Below the pieces are notes generated by a model, which made no database searches, was not told the DNA's origin, and saw only the letters and a program-made list of their open reading frames with translations. Position numbers and translations under genes: made by a program. This document shows positions 12,390 through 25,010 of a DNA stretch of 64,000 bases, piece by piece. Within the stretch, counting starts at the first letter, position 1, and each line of letters opens with the position of its first letter. The DNA is from Lithospermum erythrorhizon. Lineage: Eukaryota > Streptophyta > Magnoliopsida > Boraginales > Boraginaceae. The stretch lies in NCBI GenBank assembly GCA_019722365.1, contig JADFUC010000954.1:1054001-1118000 (forward strand), given 5' to 3'.

Positions 12390-13080
12390 ATTTATTGCCG
12401 CGATTACCATTTTCATAGTTTACCATATTTCATAATTTTACCATATTTTATGATAGTATAAACTTTACCATAATTTATCATATTTCATATATAAATTTTT
12501 TGCTCAAAAACTTTATCATAATTAACCATATTCTAAAATTTACAATAAATTACCTTATTTCATAATTAACCATATTATATAATTTTACTATATTTGTCCA
12601 TAGTCCATAATTTACCATATTTCAAAGTTCGACCATTTTATTTAACATGTTCTAAAATTTACTATAACACCATATTTCATATGTCATAATTTCATAATGT
12701 TAACATTTTACCATAATTAACCATAATTTACTATTTTGACATAAGTTTACCATATTTCATAATTTAAATCAAATTTTTATAATTTATGCGCTACGTCATT
12801 ATTTTACGATTCCTCGTAATCTAAAATTAACCATATTTTATAATAATTTCATAATTTTATAATTTCATATTTTCATAAACAATTTCATAATATTTCATAA
12901 TTTATAATTTCATCGTTTGATATTTCATAATATTTCATATATTTCATAATATTTCCATAATTTTATAATTTCATAATATTTCATATGTCATAATATTTCA
13001 TAATTTTTATTGTTTTTAATCATAATCTTAATCGTAATCTAAATGCTTCATAATTTCTGATATGATAATTTGCTAATATA
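12390..13080. repeat. Low-complexity block of TTTCATAATTT / ACCATA repeats
   Basis: About 700 bp made almost entirely of variants of TTTCATAATTT and TTTACCATATTTCATAA. Copies are irregular in length and order, so this is not a clean satellite but a diffused simple repeat. No coding potential. Confidence 0.8.
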
Positions 13081-13133
13081 TAATTCATAAATACGGTTAA
13101 TGTAATTAACAATCGTTGCTGAGATTAAGCTTG

Positions 13134-13263
13134 TTGCATAGCAAGCCATAAAATAATTAATTTGTCATGAAAGCGAACAAATGATCAATTAAAGCATTGC
13201 ATAGCAAAGCCATAAAACATAATTACATTTAATAAGTAAGCAAAACAAATGATCAATTAAACA
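13134..13263. repeat. Tandem duplication, ~63-67-bp unit
   Basis: Two adjacent copies each start with TTGCATAGCAA and end with AACAAATGATCAATTAAA. The copies begin at 13134 and 13197. The second carries a few small insertions. Confidence 0.7.
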
Positions 13264-13833
13264 TTCTATATTAAGCATGATTTTTATTTCGGTGTTACTT
13301 AACAAAAAGTAAATGGTCGCCTATAACAATAAATCTTCAAAAACATAATTTGTGTATTGAGTGAATACACAAAATATGATCGAAATTGACAATAAATCTT
13401 AACAAGAAACAACCATAATTTTACAAGTTACAAAACATAATCTAAAAAGCGATTTCGAGAACATAATACACAATGCATAATAATTAAAACACCAATTTCA
13501 TAATAAGTACACAATTCATATATAAAAACAAAATTCGTTTATACTATAAACAAATTATTAAATTTTTACTTCTTTTGTTTATTGAATTGTTAATTGCTTT
13601 TGATGAAAACGAAAAAAATTTGAGTTGAAAGCTTCCACAACAAATCCATGAAATTTATTGAAGTGATGTTGTCAAATGAGTAGTCGGTTGTTAGTATTTA
13701 AGCATTCTTGCTTGATTACGTTTGTATATGGGGTAAGAGTGTAAAAATTAAATTTTACCATGAGAAACCATGTGAAAGTCGGTACATTTACCATCAGGAA
13801 ACCGTGTGCAAGTAAGCTACCAAACCGTGTATG

Positions 13834-14575
13834 TGTTGTCACATCGAGGCGATTTCGGTTAGTGTCTTTGTGTTGTCAAATCCGGCGGAGTTCGATTTGT
13901 TAATGCGACAAGCAGAATTCTTTCCATAATTTGTTATACATAACGAATTCTTTCTATGGTTGTTGTGCAGCTTAACCGGGCTCCTTCTATGATTTGTTGA
14001 CAAACAACGAATTCTTTCCATGGTTGGTGAGAAACAACGAATTCTTCCATGGTTGTTTAATCATGAACATTTTATTTAGTTGTTAGTTGAACAGCGCGAT
14101 ATTTGGTACTTTATTGCATCGATTTACCAAAAATTGAGCGATATTAATGACCACAAAATTTATTATAATTTCATAATCTTAGCAATAATTTCATATTCTT
14201 TGATGCACAATTTATTAAAATTTCATATTCGATAATTTCATATTAAATAATTGCTCGATTTATAATATCTTTAGTAAAAAATTCGGTGGGATTGATATTT
14301 ATACCGCAATTGAGATTCCTCGTTGAAGCGTAATGTGTTGTCTCCAGCGTCGAGGCGGTCTCGGTCGATTGTGGTGTGTTGTCAAATCAATGAGCTCGGG
14401 ATTTGTTGTGTAACAGCGAGGTTGCTTTCCGCGATTGGCTGAAGCGAAGCGAGATTATTGACTCATTTGTTCTGAAGCAAGCGAACTATCCGTTCATTTT
14501 ATTAATGGGCAGTAGAATTATTTTTCATACTTGTTAAATTTAATGAACATTATATTTAGTTGTTAGTTCAAATAA
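13834..14575. repeat. Two diverged copies of a ~480-500-bp unit
   Basis: Landmarks repeat in the same order: TGTTGTC followed by TCGAGGCG (13834 and 14336), a TTGTCAAATC segment, and a TTTAGTTGTTAGTT tail after TGAACAT (14063 and 14543). Spacing between matching landmarks is 502 and 480 bp. Within the first copy a shorter repeat of AACGAATTCTT and CCATGGTTG occurs several times (about 13914-14055). Confidence 0.6.
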
Positions 14576-14879
14576 TTGCCATGGAGGGAATAGATTTTAT
14601 ACTAGTAAGATCGTATCTCTCTCAATTAAGAATCAACTTTTGTTTTGCGTATTGTATGCTAATTTGTCAAAATTTTTAATTATGTTCTGGCGTGATCGGC
14701 GTTGATAAATCCCATCCCTTCGATGCGTTGTATTGGAAAAATGGGCCGAGATGCTTGACTCAAAGGTTTAGAAATTGATATAAAGAAAGAATCAACTTAT
14801 TCAGCAGCGTTACGACCGGGCAAGAACCCGCGGCATCGGCGAGAGATATCAAGTTAGCGCCGGGCTTGACGCGTTTTAG

Positions 14880-15185
14880 CCATTTTCATCATTAATTAAT
14901 TCATTCTTATGTAATTAATTATTTAATGCACATTTTATGTAATTAGTATATAATTTATTTTATGTAATTAATTATTTAATGCATGACCCACATGTAATTA
15001 ATTATATAATTTATTTTTATGTAATTAATTATTTAATTCATTTTTATTATAATTAATTATTTGAATTCACTCTTATATAATTAATTATTTAATTTATTTT
15101 ATGTAATTAATTTATAAATTCATTCTTATATTAATTTGTATTTTTTTTTAATATGATTAATTATTTAATTCATTTTATAAGAATG
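14880..15185. repeat. TAATTAATTATTTAATTCAT tandem-like repeat block
   Basis: Irregular tandem array of TAATTAATTATTTAATTCAT variants, often preceded by TTTTATG. It closely resembles the block at 9660-9900. Confidence 0.7.
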
Positions 15186-17495
15186 TGTTTATATGAAACA
15201 AACAAGTTAATAGAGACTGATTCACAGCTTCTGACGAATTATCTTGATATTTAGTTTCTTATAAACATAAAAAGTAATGGCTTATAAATATAGAAAAAGC
15301 ATGTAATAAACTTGCTTGTTTTAACTATATGAGTCGTTTGTTGTCAAATTAAGCGTATAAAAAACTCATTGTTATCTTATGGCGCAAAGTAGTTGTTTTG
15401 TTTTATTCTGAAGCTTCCGGCGTGTTCTTGCGGACAAAGAGGCTTAAAGCCGATAATTTAAAGTATCTCATTTTCTTTGTTTTTGGTGTGTGTATAAGTG
15501 TTGCCAGTATCGAGAAAGTATCCAAAAATCAAGATCCAAAATATCCAAAATTAGGGTGGAAACACCCAATTTGTTAATAAAATGAGACCAGGTCGGGACG
15601 GATAGAAAAAGGATGGAGTATCCCACCGCGATAAGCTATCCGTCGGTCTCGATCAAAATTTTGTGCCCGTATCCTCGCTTTGGGGACCCGGATGAAAAAT
15701 CGAGAGATTGAGTATTCGCCTAGTAAAGAGATGTCGGTCAAGTCGATATAAATTTTTTGCCCAGTATCGAGTAGGGCGGGGCGATAATAGTTTTCGGTAT
15801 GTTCGGTCAAATTTTTACAGGAATACTGCGAGCCGGGGTCAATAACGTCACTACCCATATCACGATTAGACATTCCGCAAAGAGATCGATTGTTGTTAAG
15901 CACAATAAACCCGAATTTATGGTGAAAGTACTATTTTACCCACTGAGAAGTTTCAATGAAGGGAGCCGCGGTAGTTATTCGCCTCTTTAATATTATTGTT
16001 ACATTGTGGAAGGTGTAGTTTGGTTAACGGAAGGAGTGGGTTGAAGGGATGCCTATATTTCCGCGACTTTTAAATGATCCGTAACCCGATCCCATGCTCG
16101 ATTGTAATTAGTGACATTTTCTAGGGCCTTGAAATAGATTTTTACCATGGAGGAGGAGATGAGTGGGGATTGTTTTATTGACATAAATGTCTCGAGATTA
16201 TAAGATGTTCGAATATTATGGCTTTATGGGAGGAAATTTGGTGAGTTGTTATTTGACATCAAATAGTGTTTTTAGGGGTGAACTATTTAGCGCATTGATC
16301 TATTTTAAAATAATGGTAGAAGAACTTTAATTATATGCAAAATAGCATTTTCTCCACCAGTTTTTTACTTTTTTTTTACGTTAAGAACTAATTGGAGGGG
16401 CAGTTTACCTAATACAGACAACCTCTTAACAACATAACTTTAAAATTTAATAGCATCACCAACATTCCCTTTTTCTTTGCAACATTCTTGCGTAAAGTGC
16501 ATGATCGATGATTACTTCGATGGACTTTGTACACTTGAAGTCTTGAAAATCGTTTTCACTAAAAGATGAATGGGGAGTTGTTTGAATGACATAAATATCA
16601 CACCGAGAACATAATGGGTAGAAGAATGTATGATAAAATTTTTTATGGATTGTCGGTATTGACTTGATTACTTGAGATATTAAGCTATTTTTATTAGAGA
16701 TGTGTATGAGATGAGATGAGTTGAAACATAAAAGAAGAATTTATTTCAATTGATTAATTTGAGTAGAGCTTACGGATCAACTTATTGTTTGTTAACGAGC
16801 AAAAGTATTTGTTCAAGTCAATGTTGTTATGCGGACATGCGAGGCCGAGATGAGCCTTGGTCAAGTGTCGATGTGACTCAACTTCGTTTTATCAAAGGTA
16901 TCAACGAGCTGTGTATTTAATCGCGGGATGAAATATAATAAAATGTTGTTTACTAAATTAAGTACTAATGAAAATAGATTCACTGGAGTTCTTGGCAAAA
17001 TTATCGAATAAGTATTTAATTACTGTATATTCTAGAAATATATATTACTCAATTTAAAAATTAAAAAGGCTTAAATAATTTCAAGCATGTTATTATTAGA
17101 AACTTTGCAACAAGGAGTTAGTATTAAAATATCAACTAAAATAAGAATAGCATTCAAAACTTCTTTAAAATTTCTAATAAAACTTCATTCATTAATCATT
17201 AATAATATACATCTATAAATTATTTATAAAAGGAATTTAAAAGTTAAAATGCAGTTGAGAACTTGAGATGGTACTGAATAGATTTAGTATTTGGTAATAT
17301 ATTACATTATTACTACATTCTAACCCATTCTAGCAATCCTACTGTAGAATTCCTATAACAATAGGACAATAATAACATACCTCAATACCTCTAATACCAT
17401 CAGTAAATACATAATATATCTAAAGCCATCACCTCAGATCATCAAACTATAAAGAAAAAAGTCTGGCTGGAGATGAAATTACATCAGATTACCCT
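15186..17495. other. Non-genic DNA, probably decayed repeat
   Basis: Around 15570-15990 the base composition rises in GC and short open frames appear on both strands (for example minus 15574-15903) without recognisable domains. From about 16000 to 17495 the sequence is AT-rich with no gene. The part nearest 17496 should hold the 3' untranslated region of the kinase gene. Confidence 0.4.
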
Positions 17496-20400
17496 TCACC
17501 TAGGAAGTACTTCAGTCTCGACGAAAGAACTATCAATGATTGTTGATCGCGAAGCATTTACTGTTGTCTTCCCTATATTACCTACAGAGGATGAAGTCTG
17601 AGAACTACCACTCGTAGACTGGCGAGATGTATGAGGTTTGTGGACCCCTGGTTTGGTTAACAGATCCTCATTTAAGGTAACCTCTTTTGTAAGCATTTCA
17701 ACTACTTGTTTCATGTCTGGCCTCTGGTGAGAAGCTGATTGAGTACAAAACAGTGCGACTTTAATAAAGCGCTGAATCTCATGTTCAGGGTATTCCATTA
17801 GTTCTGGATCAACGATCTCTAGAAGCCTTCCTTCTTCCTTCAGATTCCATGCCTGCAAGACAACCCTCATCAAACATTGAATATATATCTACGCATACAT
17901 AGGGAAATGTTGGTTTCCAGTCAGGCGAGAAACCAGCTGAAATGGAAATGTGAAGAATAAAACTGATACCAAACATGATACAAACTTCTACTGATGGTGA
18001 TAGAGATTGATGTCTTGAGTTTATCTTGAACTAGTGGCATGGTAGATCATAACAAGGTGAGAAAATATTTAGGACACATACCCATTCGACTAGGACCAAC
18101 ATTTCCTCTCCGAATGCTGCATTAGCACTACTTCTACCACTTATAATTTCAAGTACAAGCACCCCAAAACTATATACATCAGCCTTTTTTGTAAGTTGTC
18201 CAAACATGGCATATTCAGGAGCCAGGTAACCTCTGCAAAAAATGCTACACAAGCAATCAATATGTGCTTCAGATAGACAGATCTAAATCTAGAATACTGA
18301 GTGTAGATTCAAAAGTATATTCATTGCCTAAAGAGTTCATGAAAGATCATGGAGAAAAGATTGAATGTAATGTGTTGTTTCTTGAGTTAATATAGTGACT
18401 CTTGGTCTGTTCAAGTTATACGTTAAAATTAAATTTCACATATAATTACTAAATGAATTATGATTCTGCGACTTCAAATCCCTGATCTCTAACTCGTACC
18501 ATGATAGATCAACCGAATTGTTGGCAAAAAATTGGAAAGATAACCCCAGTCTCCACTTAGCGTAACTTAATAATAAATTGAGCCAGTTATAAAAGAAAAC
18601 GGAAGGAACAAAATTTCGAAGTAGCAGATTCGAACTTACACAGTTCCGGCCACACGAGTACTAAGATGAGTGACATTATCCGGAAAAAGTTTTGCTATCC
18701 CAAAATCACTGATTTTTGGGAGAAGATTATCATCAAGAAGGATATTACTTGCTTTTACATCACGATGGACAACACTGGGTTCGACTTCCTCATGAAGAAA
18801 TGCAAGACCAGTAGCAGTACCCTTGCATATAGCTGCTCTTTGGGACCAATCCAGGTTGATTTTTTTAGATTTTGAACCTGAATATAAATGTTTTACACTA
18901 TGAAAAAGGGATAACAAAAGATAAACAAAGTAGCAATGTATTTCAACATATCAATTGCCTTCCATACCCTATACTTCAGAGCTTTTACTTGAATATGTTG
19001 ATAGTCCCATCAGCTATACTTAGTTTTCGTTAGTCTACTACGATGTCTCACCTCGATCCAAGATTTTATGAGATACATATGATTCACTATATTTTATTGG
19101 GTAATGAATAATTGTAAAATACGGAGTATGGCATAGGCAAAGAACATTCTAAAATTCTAAGTTAATATCTGGTCTAGAAATGGCTAATTAAAGTTGACAC
19201 ACAAAACCTTGACAATGAACATTGTACAACCAAGTTAACTATGCACTCTGAGTGCTGAGAATTATGCTGAGAATTACCGAGTAAAGCACTTGCAAGACTA
19301 TTGTTCTCCAAATATTCATACACCAGAATACGATGATTGCCCTCAGCACAACAACCAATCAGCTCTACCAGATTCTGGTGCTTGATATCTGAAATTATAT
19401 TAATCTCTGTCAAGAATTCTTTGGTCCCTTGTTTTGATTCAGTAGAAAGTGGCTTGACAGCAACACGCGTCCTGTCCCTTAAAACACCCTTAAATCGAAG
19501 CAAAGAGCCCAACCATGTTAGAATTGAGGTTAAAAGGAAATACTATCTTAATTGATGTGATGCGTAAAATACTACAAATGTAGTAAAAGTATAGGAACAA
19601 TGTTAAACCAAACCAAACTTCTTGATCTCTAATCTTGAAGGGGGTTGTGATCCAGTTCTTTATGTATTATAACAGCTGAAACGAATCTTACCTTAAAGAC
19701 TACTCCAAAACCGCCGCCTCCTATTTTGTTTGACGGATGAAAGTGTCCTGTAGCCGACCTCAATGCATTGTACGTAAACAGTCTCACTCTATTGTTAACA
19801 ATGCCTAATGAAGCAATAAGAAGAATGAGAAGCAATCTTTTCATAAAAAGTCCAATTAACGCATACGGTAGTAGCATAAAAACATAAGATGTATGCGTAA
19901 AATACCACCTCCCCCTTTCCCGAAACCGGAAAATGAGAAATTAAAGACAATATCATATTGAAGTCTAGCATATACAGCAAAATCCATAGGAAACTGAAAC
20001 AGCTATTATAACAATCATTGGCATACAATTAGCGATGTAAACGAACCGAAATATACCGAACGTCACTCGAATATAAGCATAACAATCGAAGGTTCGAACA
20101 GAACCACAAAAATTCGAAGTTCGATTTGGTTCGAACTTCGAACAGTGCAAAGTTCGAACGGAAATTCGATTTTTCATGATAAAATAAGAAGAAAATTGTA
20201 AGAAAATTATAAATGTATGTAATTCAAACCGGATCGAAATTCGATCGAACCTAAAGTTGAGGTCCGAGCTCGGTTCGAAATAACGGAACCTCTTCTCAAA
20301 CTGAATTGAAACTTCAGGTTCTTTTACAGCCTAGGCCTACTTAAGCATTTAAAGGAAACTCACAGGGAAATATGGAGCTGCCAAGAATATTCACATGATA

Positions 20401-20514
20401 AAATTTCACTCAAAAATAAAAACATACAAAGAATTTTAACAAATAATTACCATGTGGGTCGATATCATTTCCTTCTTGACGCCTACCAAACACCCCAAAA
20501 CAACTACAACCCAT
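17496..20514 (-). CDS. CRPK1-like receptor-like cytoplasmic serine/threonine kinase
   Basis: Six exons on the minus strand: 20514-20451, 19804-19692, 19488-19278, 18877-18640, 18232-18082 and 17852-17496. All junctions are GT-AG and phases agree, giving 377 residues. The start sits in a 64-nt first exon encoding [13 protein letters not shown]: Gly2 with Cys3 and Cys5 suggests N-myristoylation plus palmitoylation and plasma-membrane attachment. Kinase landmarks: GGGGFG loop 50-55, VAVK with Lys71, Glu87 in helix C, HRDVK with Asp169, DFG at 187-189, APEY at 213-216. The long activation segment and RD motif fit an active kinase. The Ser/Thr-rich tail is probably regulatory. Closest by eye to the Arabidopsis At1g16670 (CRPK1) group of cold/stress signalling kinases; the ligand receptor and substrates are unknown here. 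No damage seen. Intron 1 contains a MITE. Confidence 0.92.
20030..20333. mobile_element. hAT-type MITE in intron 1 of the kinase gene
   Basis: Terminal inverted repeats: the left end reads TAGCGATGTAAACGAACC and the complement of the right end reads TAGGCTGTAAAAGAACC. The interior is rich in GTTCGAA, CGAACCG and TTCGAAC motifs, typical of small non-autonomous hAT-derived plant elements. There is no coding capacity. No clear 8-bp target duplication is visible, so the insertion is old. It lies wholly within the intron and does not touch splice sites. Confidence 0.65.
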
Positions 20515-23370
20515 TTAAGTCCCCTCACTACTACAACAATTATCTGAAAGAAAAATAATCCAATCTTTAAACAAGAAAAAAAAAAACTAACTATAATTCA
20601 TACTCCCCTCCGTTTCAATTTACTTGCTCATCCCTAAAAGGTGTAATTTATCAAAAAACACTTTAGTTGATTATTGGACATAAAAATTAATTTATTTAGG
20701 GACAAAAGTGAAAATATTACGATAAAGTTATATTGAAATGTATATGATCAAGTAAAGGTAAAAAAGGAAAGTGGGAGTGTTAATTTTCATAAAAATTTAA
20801 AATTCAGCTATTTAATCCCAAAAAAAAATCGAATCTTGAACCAAAACATATATAACTATAATTAATTTCCACAAAAAAGGAAAATTGAGCCATTTAAAGC
20901 AAAAAAAAAAACTCAATATTGAACAAAAAATAACTACAATCCATATTGATTTCCAAAAATATTAAAATTAGAGCTATTTAAAGCCAAAAAATTGAATCTT
21001 GAACAAAAAGACTAAGTAGAATTGATATTAATTCCCATAAAAAATTGAAAATTTAGGTAGTTAAAGGCAAAAAAGATTAGAGAAGAAAGCTGAATTAGCA
21101 AGATTGAGAAGTATTTATCCCAACCACTCTATATATGTACATACTTAGAGGTGTATGCTTCATTGTGGAAACTAATACTACTCACAAACATTACTAATCC
21201 TTCCAGTTACTTTGATTTAGTAAAACTGTGGAGATTTTTAGTGGAGTAACAGTGTTAATAATATGTTAAATGACTATTTTACCCCTAAATGAAACTTCCT
21301 CAAACACCACATCAACAAATAAGGGGTAAATAATACCTCTACCCTCTTTTTCGTAACTAGGGTTTTCACTGTTTGGTTTATTTTCTTTGTTGGGTGTCCT
21401 ATCGTTGGTCTTCTTCAATAGAATTTGAGTTTGTTTTGACAAAGATCGTGTCACCTATGGAATTGTTGAATAAGAAATGGTAAGGAGGGGGTGGACCATT
21501 GTGTATGTGAATAGGTAGAAGTGTGAAGTTCCAAGATTTGACTAAAAACAGAAAAAGATTTGGTGTTTGGACATTTGTGGGATTGTGATCTCTTTGACCT
21601 TTTCTAGATTTCATTTTTGTTGTTAGTCAATTTCTAATGAGAATAGGGACCTTTTCTAGATGTTTGTTGTGATTTAAATTACGTATTTAATACGCGATTT
21701 ACAGTCAATTCATCTAATCGGCGACGCTGGGATTGAGATCGCCATATTGATTGAGGGTGACGGGTATCTACCTGCAGTTTAGCCTGGGTCCGACCTGCAA
21801 GAGTAACAAACGTAATTGGATAAGACTTGTGGATGACGCGAATAGAAAATATTCAACGATATAAGTTTGATTCCAATATGTAGCTTATTCTTACTTAAAC
21901 TTAGTTTTTAGTATGTAGTCATGTCCGACCTATGGCACACAAACGAATTTTGTAGCGCCTCACATTTATTTAAAAGAAAATATCCTGGAATACAAGTTTG
22001 ACCTCATGTGTAGCCGGTTATCTAAGTATTATTGTAGGTACGTTATAGGAATCGCATCATATTGTGATCTCCTATAAATGCTCATTAATGTGAAAATCTT
22101 TGATTTGCATCACGCTTCCAACTAAGTGACCAACGAAGAACGGGAGTACATCATCATCTCCCTCAACAAAAGATAATCATAATAAGGGTTTAACTAGTTC
22201 TTCAATCGACACGCTTTTTGATATTTGGCATGTTGTTTCGAAGTATCAACATTTTTCTACTCAACCCAACTGACGCTACCAACAGATCAATTTAACGATA
22301 AGATGTTTTGCCCAAGATTACAGTAACAATTTACCCGACCAATTTTTATATTAATATAAATGAATCTCGATCGAATTGAAGACTAATGAATCAAGCTTCA
22401 AATCAAATATCGAATATAAAACGAATATCGAACTCAGATCGCTTACCTATTCAACTAATAACCCTACCAAGAACACTACATTAGCCCTCGATATTTAGAC
22501 TTCATTAGACCTCGATCATTCATTTTTTAAGGTTGACCAATTTGAATATTCAAATTACGAGATTTAAATATGGGCATTCTTTCATCTTGTTTATAAAAGA
22601 TATTTTTCCCTCGCATGTGGATAATAATATAAGACACAATATTGAAATATTTCAATTAAATCATGTTCACTGGCTGAATATACTCTCGAATCAAGAATGA
22701 ATTGTTGCTGGCGGTTGAAGATTGGGACTTGATCGGGGCCGCAAACCTCACCATTGTATTATCCGAGTCCGCATGTTATCTTATCGCAAGATCGACTTGC
22801 CTTCGGGTCCCGATGGATATTGGAAAGCGGAGCTTATTGAAATCAAGCAGTATATCGATTTTATAATTACGCTCTGTCATGTTAATTATCAGAATAATTC
22901 ATTTACTAGCTTTAAGAAACGAGATTATTCAAACTAAGCTGCTCAATAATAGTAATTGTAAATTACTAACAGAATCCTGGCTGGTATTGTGTTTATGTCG
23001 ACATAGATCTCATGATAATCGTTATAATAATAATAATGGTCAATTATATTATTATACAATCAAGTATTATCTCAAGCCTGCAAGTCACACACATATTAAC
23101 GACGCTGAAGTTTTATTTCATGAATGAAATTAAATCAGATCAAGACCGGTAGTCGGACAAATCAACAAAGATACTAATCGACAACAGACACTTAATAAGT
23201 TAAAATATAAATCGACAAACCAAATTAATTAACTTGTTAGATTAATTAATCCATTTGACTAACGGAGCCTTATTAGTGACTGTTAGTTACTCAAGCTACA
23301 ATTTAATTAGTTAACATTTTAATCTAGTAAAGCCATAATTAACGAAGCGTTTATACAAAGTTAAAGAGAG
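20515..23370. other. Non-genic AT-rich region upstream of the kinase gene
   Basis: Includes the presumed kinase promoter next to 20514. A MITE-type terminus ACTCCCCTCCGTTTCAATT occurs at about 20601. Similar short AAAATTGAGCTATTTAAAGCCAAAAA segments recur between 20780 and 21070. Open frames at 21266-21614 (-) and 22722-23127 (+) show no domain. No gene is supported. Confidence 0.4.
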
Positions 23371-23375
23371 TTGCC

Positions 23376-23384
23376 TATATAAAG
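23376..23384 (+). promoter_or_regulatory. Possible TATA box (TATATAAAG)
   Basis: A good TATA-type motif followed by a C-rich leader-like stretch (about 23410-23455) and a possible splice-donor-like GGTACT at about 23629. This could be the promoter of a retrotransposon LTR or a lost gene. No coding region follows. Confidence 0.3.
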
Positions 23385-24799
23385 GAGAAAAACAAAGGAT
23401 GAAAACCCACTATCCTTTTCCCCCTCATACCGCCCCCTCCCTCCTCTCCATAGCCATTATCGACTTGATTTCATTGGCCCAATCAAGCCACAAGATTCTA
23501 GCAAATCCAATCGCGAGATCCAACCGCCTTCAAGCGCGACTAACCTGAGGCATCAACCTTTATGGTGCAAATCTCGTTGTGAATTCAAACGAGGCTTCGT
23601 GGAGAGAAAAGTCAGCGACATCCACGCTAGGTACTCATTTTTCATATGTATTTACACATACATATTTTATTATAATTCGATTATATACATTTAAATGGTT
23701 CTGGATGTATTTGTTTATGGTTTTTATATACAAGTTGCATAGTTTTTCCAATAGTGGTATCATGAGCTTATTTAAGTTGTATATATTTTATTACATTTTA
23801 TAAAATTTGTTGTATGAATACATTTTATATCATTTTCATGTTTATATATTCGAATTACGAATGTATGTTATGTAAAATCGATCCATGAATTTATATGTAT
23901 ATTATAAGTTATTCAAGTTATCATATTTTTATTTACGATTTGAAATAAGATTAAGCCTACGAATTGAAGGCTTTTAAAACATAAGCTTGGATTGGAATCT
24001 AAACATTTTAATTGATTTGAGGGGTTTAAATGTACCAAAAAGCTCACAGATTTTTTATAAACCTAGATAATACAAGAACAATGTCCAAAATTTTCATAAT
24101 TTTCAGATAGCTTCTAAGTATTCCAAACAATTTTTTGATTTTTGGAATATTAATTAGATAATTAATTATTTGAAACTTTTTGAAAAAAAATTCCAATTAA
24201 AAAGTTCAAGAAAATTCAAGTAGGAATATCCGTATTGAATTTTATAATTTTGGACGAGTTTAAAGCTTTCAAATCGAATTTCCAAACAATCAATTAAATT
24301 GAAAAACCGGAAATTAAGTAATGGAGGCGCGTGACTACAAGCCCTCCTGCATGCGATCGGGTGCTCAAACGGGACGGTTCACCACCGTTGATGCGCTCTC
24401 CTGACGGAGCAATGAGGCTGACGAAATAAGCCGCTGCTGGGTGTCAATGGCCGTCTGTCATGTTTCCTCAGTCCGGTTGTTAAAACCCTAATCCATTTTA
24501 AAATATTAATTTTGGTTTTTGTTGAATTATTATCATTTTATTATTATGATAATTATAATTATCAATTTTATTTATAATAAATTTAATTCAATAGCCTCCT
24601 TTTCCTTATTTGTCCTTTTACATATTTAATTATTGAAAGGATAAAATCATGGTAACAATATCTAGTTAAAGAATATAAATTATGTATATAATTAGTTGCT
24701 AGTTTTATCTTATTGTATTTATATGAAATAATTATTGTAATAATTATTATCTTATCAGATATTAAATAATTATCAGAACCGGTATAGTGAAATTCTCAC
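23385..24799. other. Non-genic DNA between TATA-like site and copia element
   Basis: AT-rich with one GC-rich patch at about 24320-24480 (many CG dinucleotides). From about 24480 the sequence may already belong to the copia element's 5' LTR, but I could not match that part to the 3' LTR. Confidence 0.35.
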
Positions 24800-24819
24800 T
24801 ATACCACTTATCTCATGTA

Positions 24820-25010
24820 GTATTCTTTCCCATTATAAATGAAATCTTCAAGGCTTCCGCTTCATTTAATTAGTCCACACTTTGTTGTGGATAAGACGTT
24901 AAATATCCGATGTTATTTACTTTCTCTTCCTCGTGAACTTTACGTAATTTCGATCCTAGGTTCGAGATCCGCTATGTTAAACCTGCATCGAGCTCAAATC
25001 CAGAATCCAA
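24820..25010 (+). repeat. 5' LTR (matching part), copia element 1
   Basis: Shares ordered blocks with 29035-29195: CCCATTATA then ATGAAA, a CGTTAAAT block, a TCTCTTCCTCG-like block, TTTTACGTA then AATTT, and AGATCCGCTAT. A degenerate primer-binding-like CTGCATCGAGCTC follows at about 24985. The left border is not resolved. Confidence 0.6.

Noticed and set aside
19805..19877. Hydrophobic leader before the kinase domain (signal-peptide look)
   Set aside because: An acceptor TTAG at 19805-19808 and a matching upstream exon with MGCSCF explain the start better; the leader is intron.
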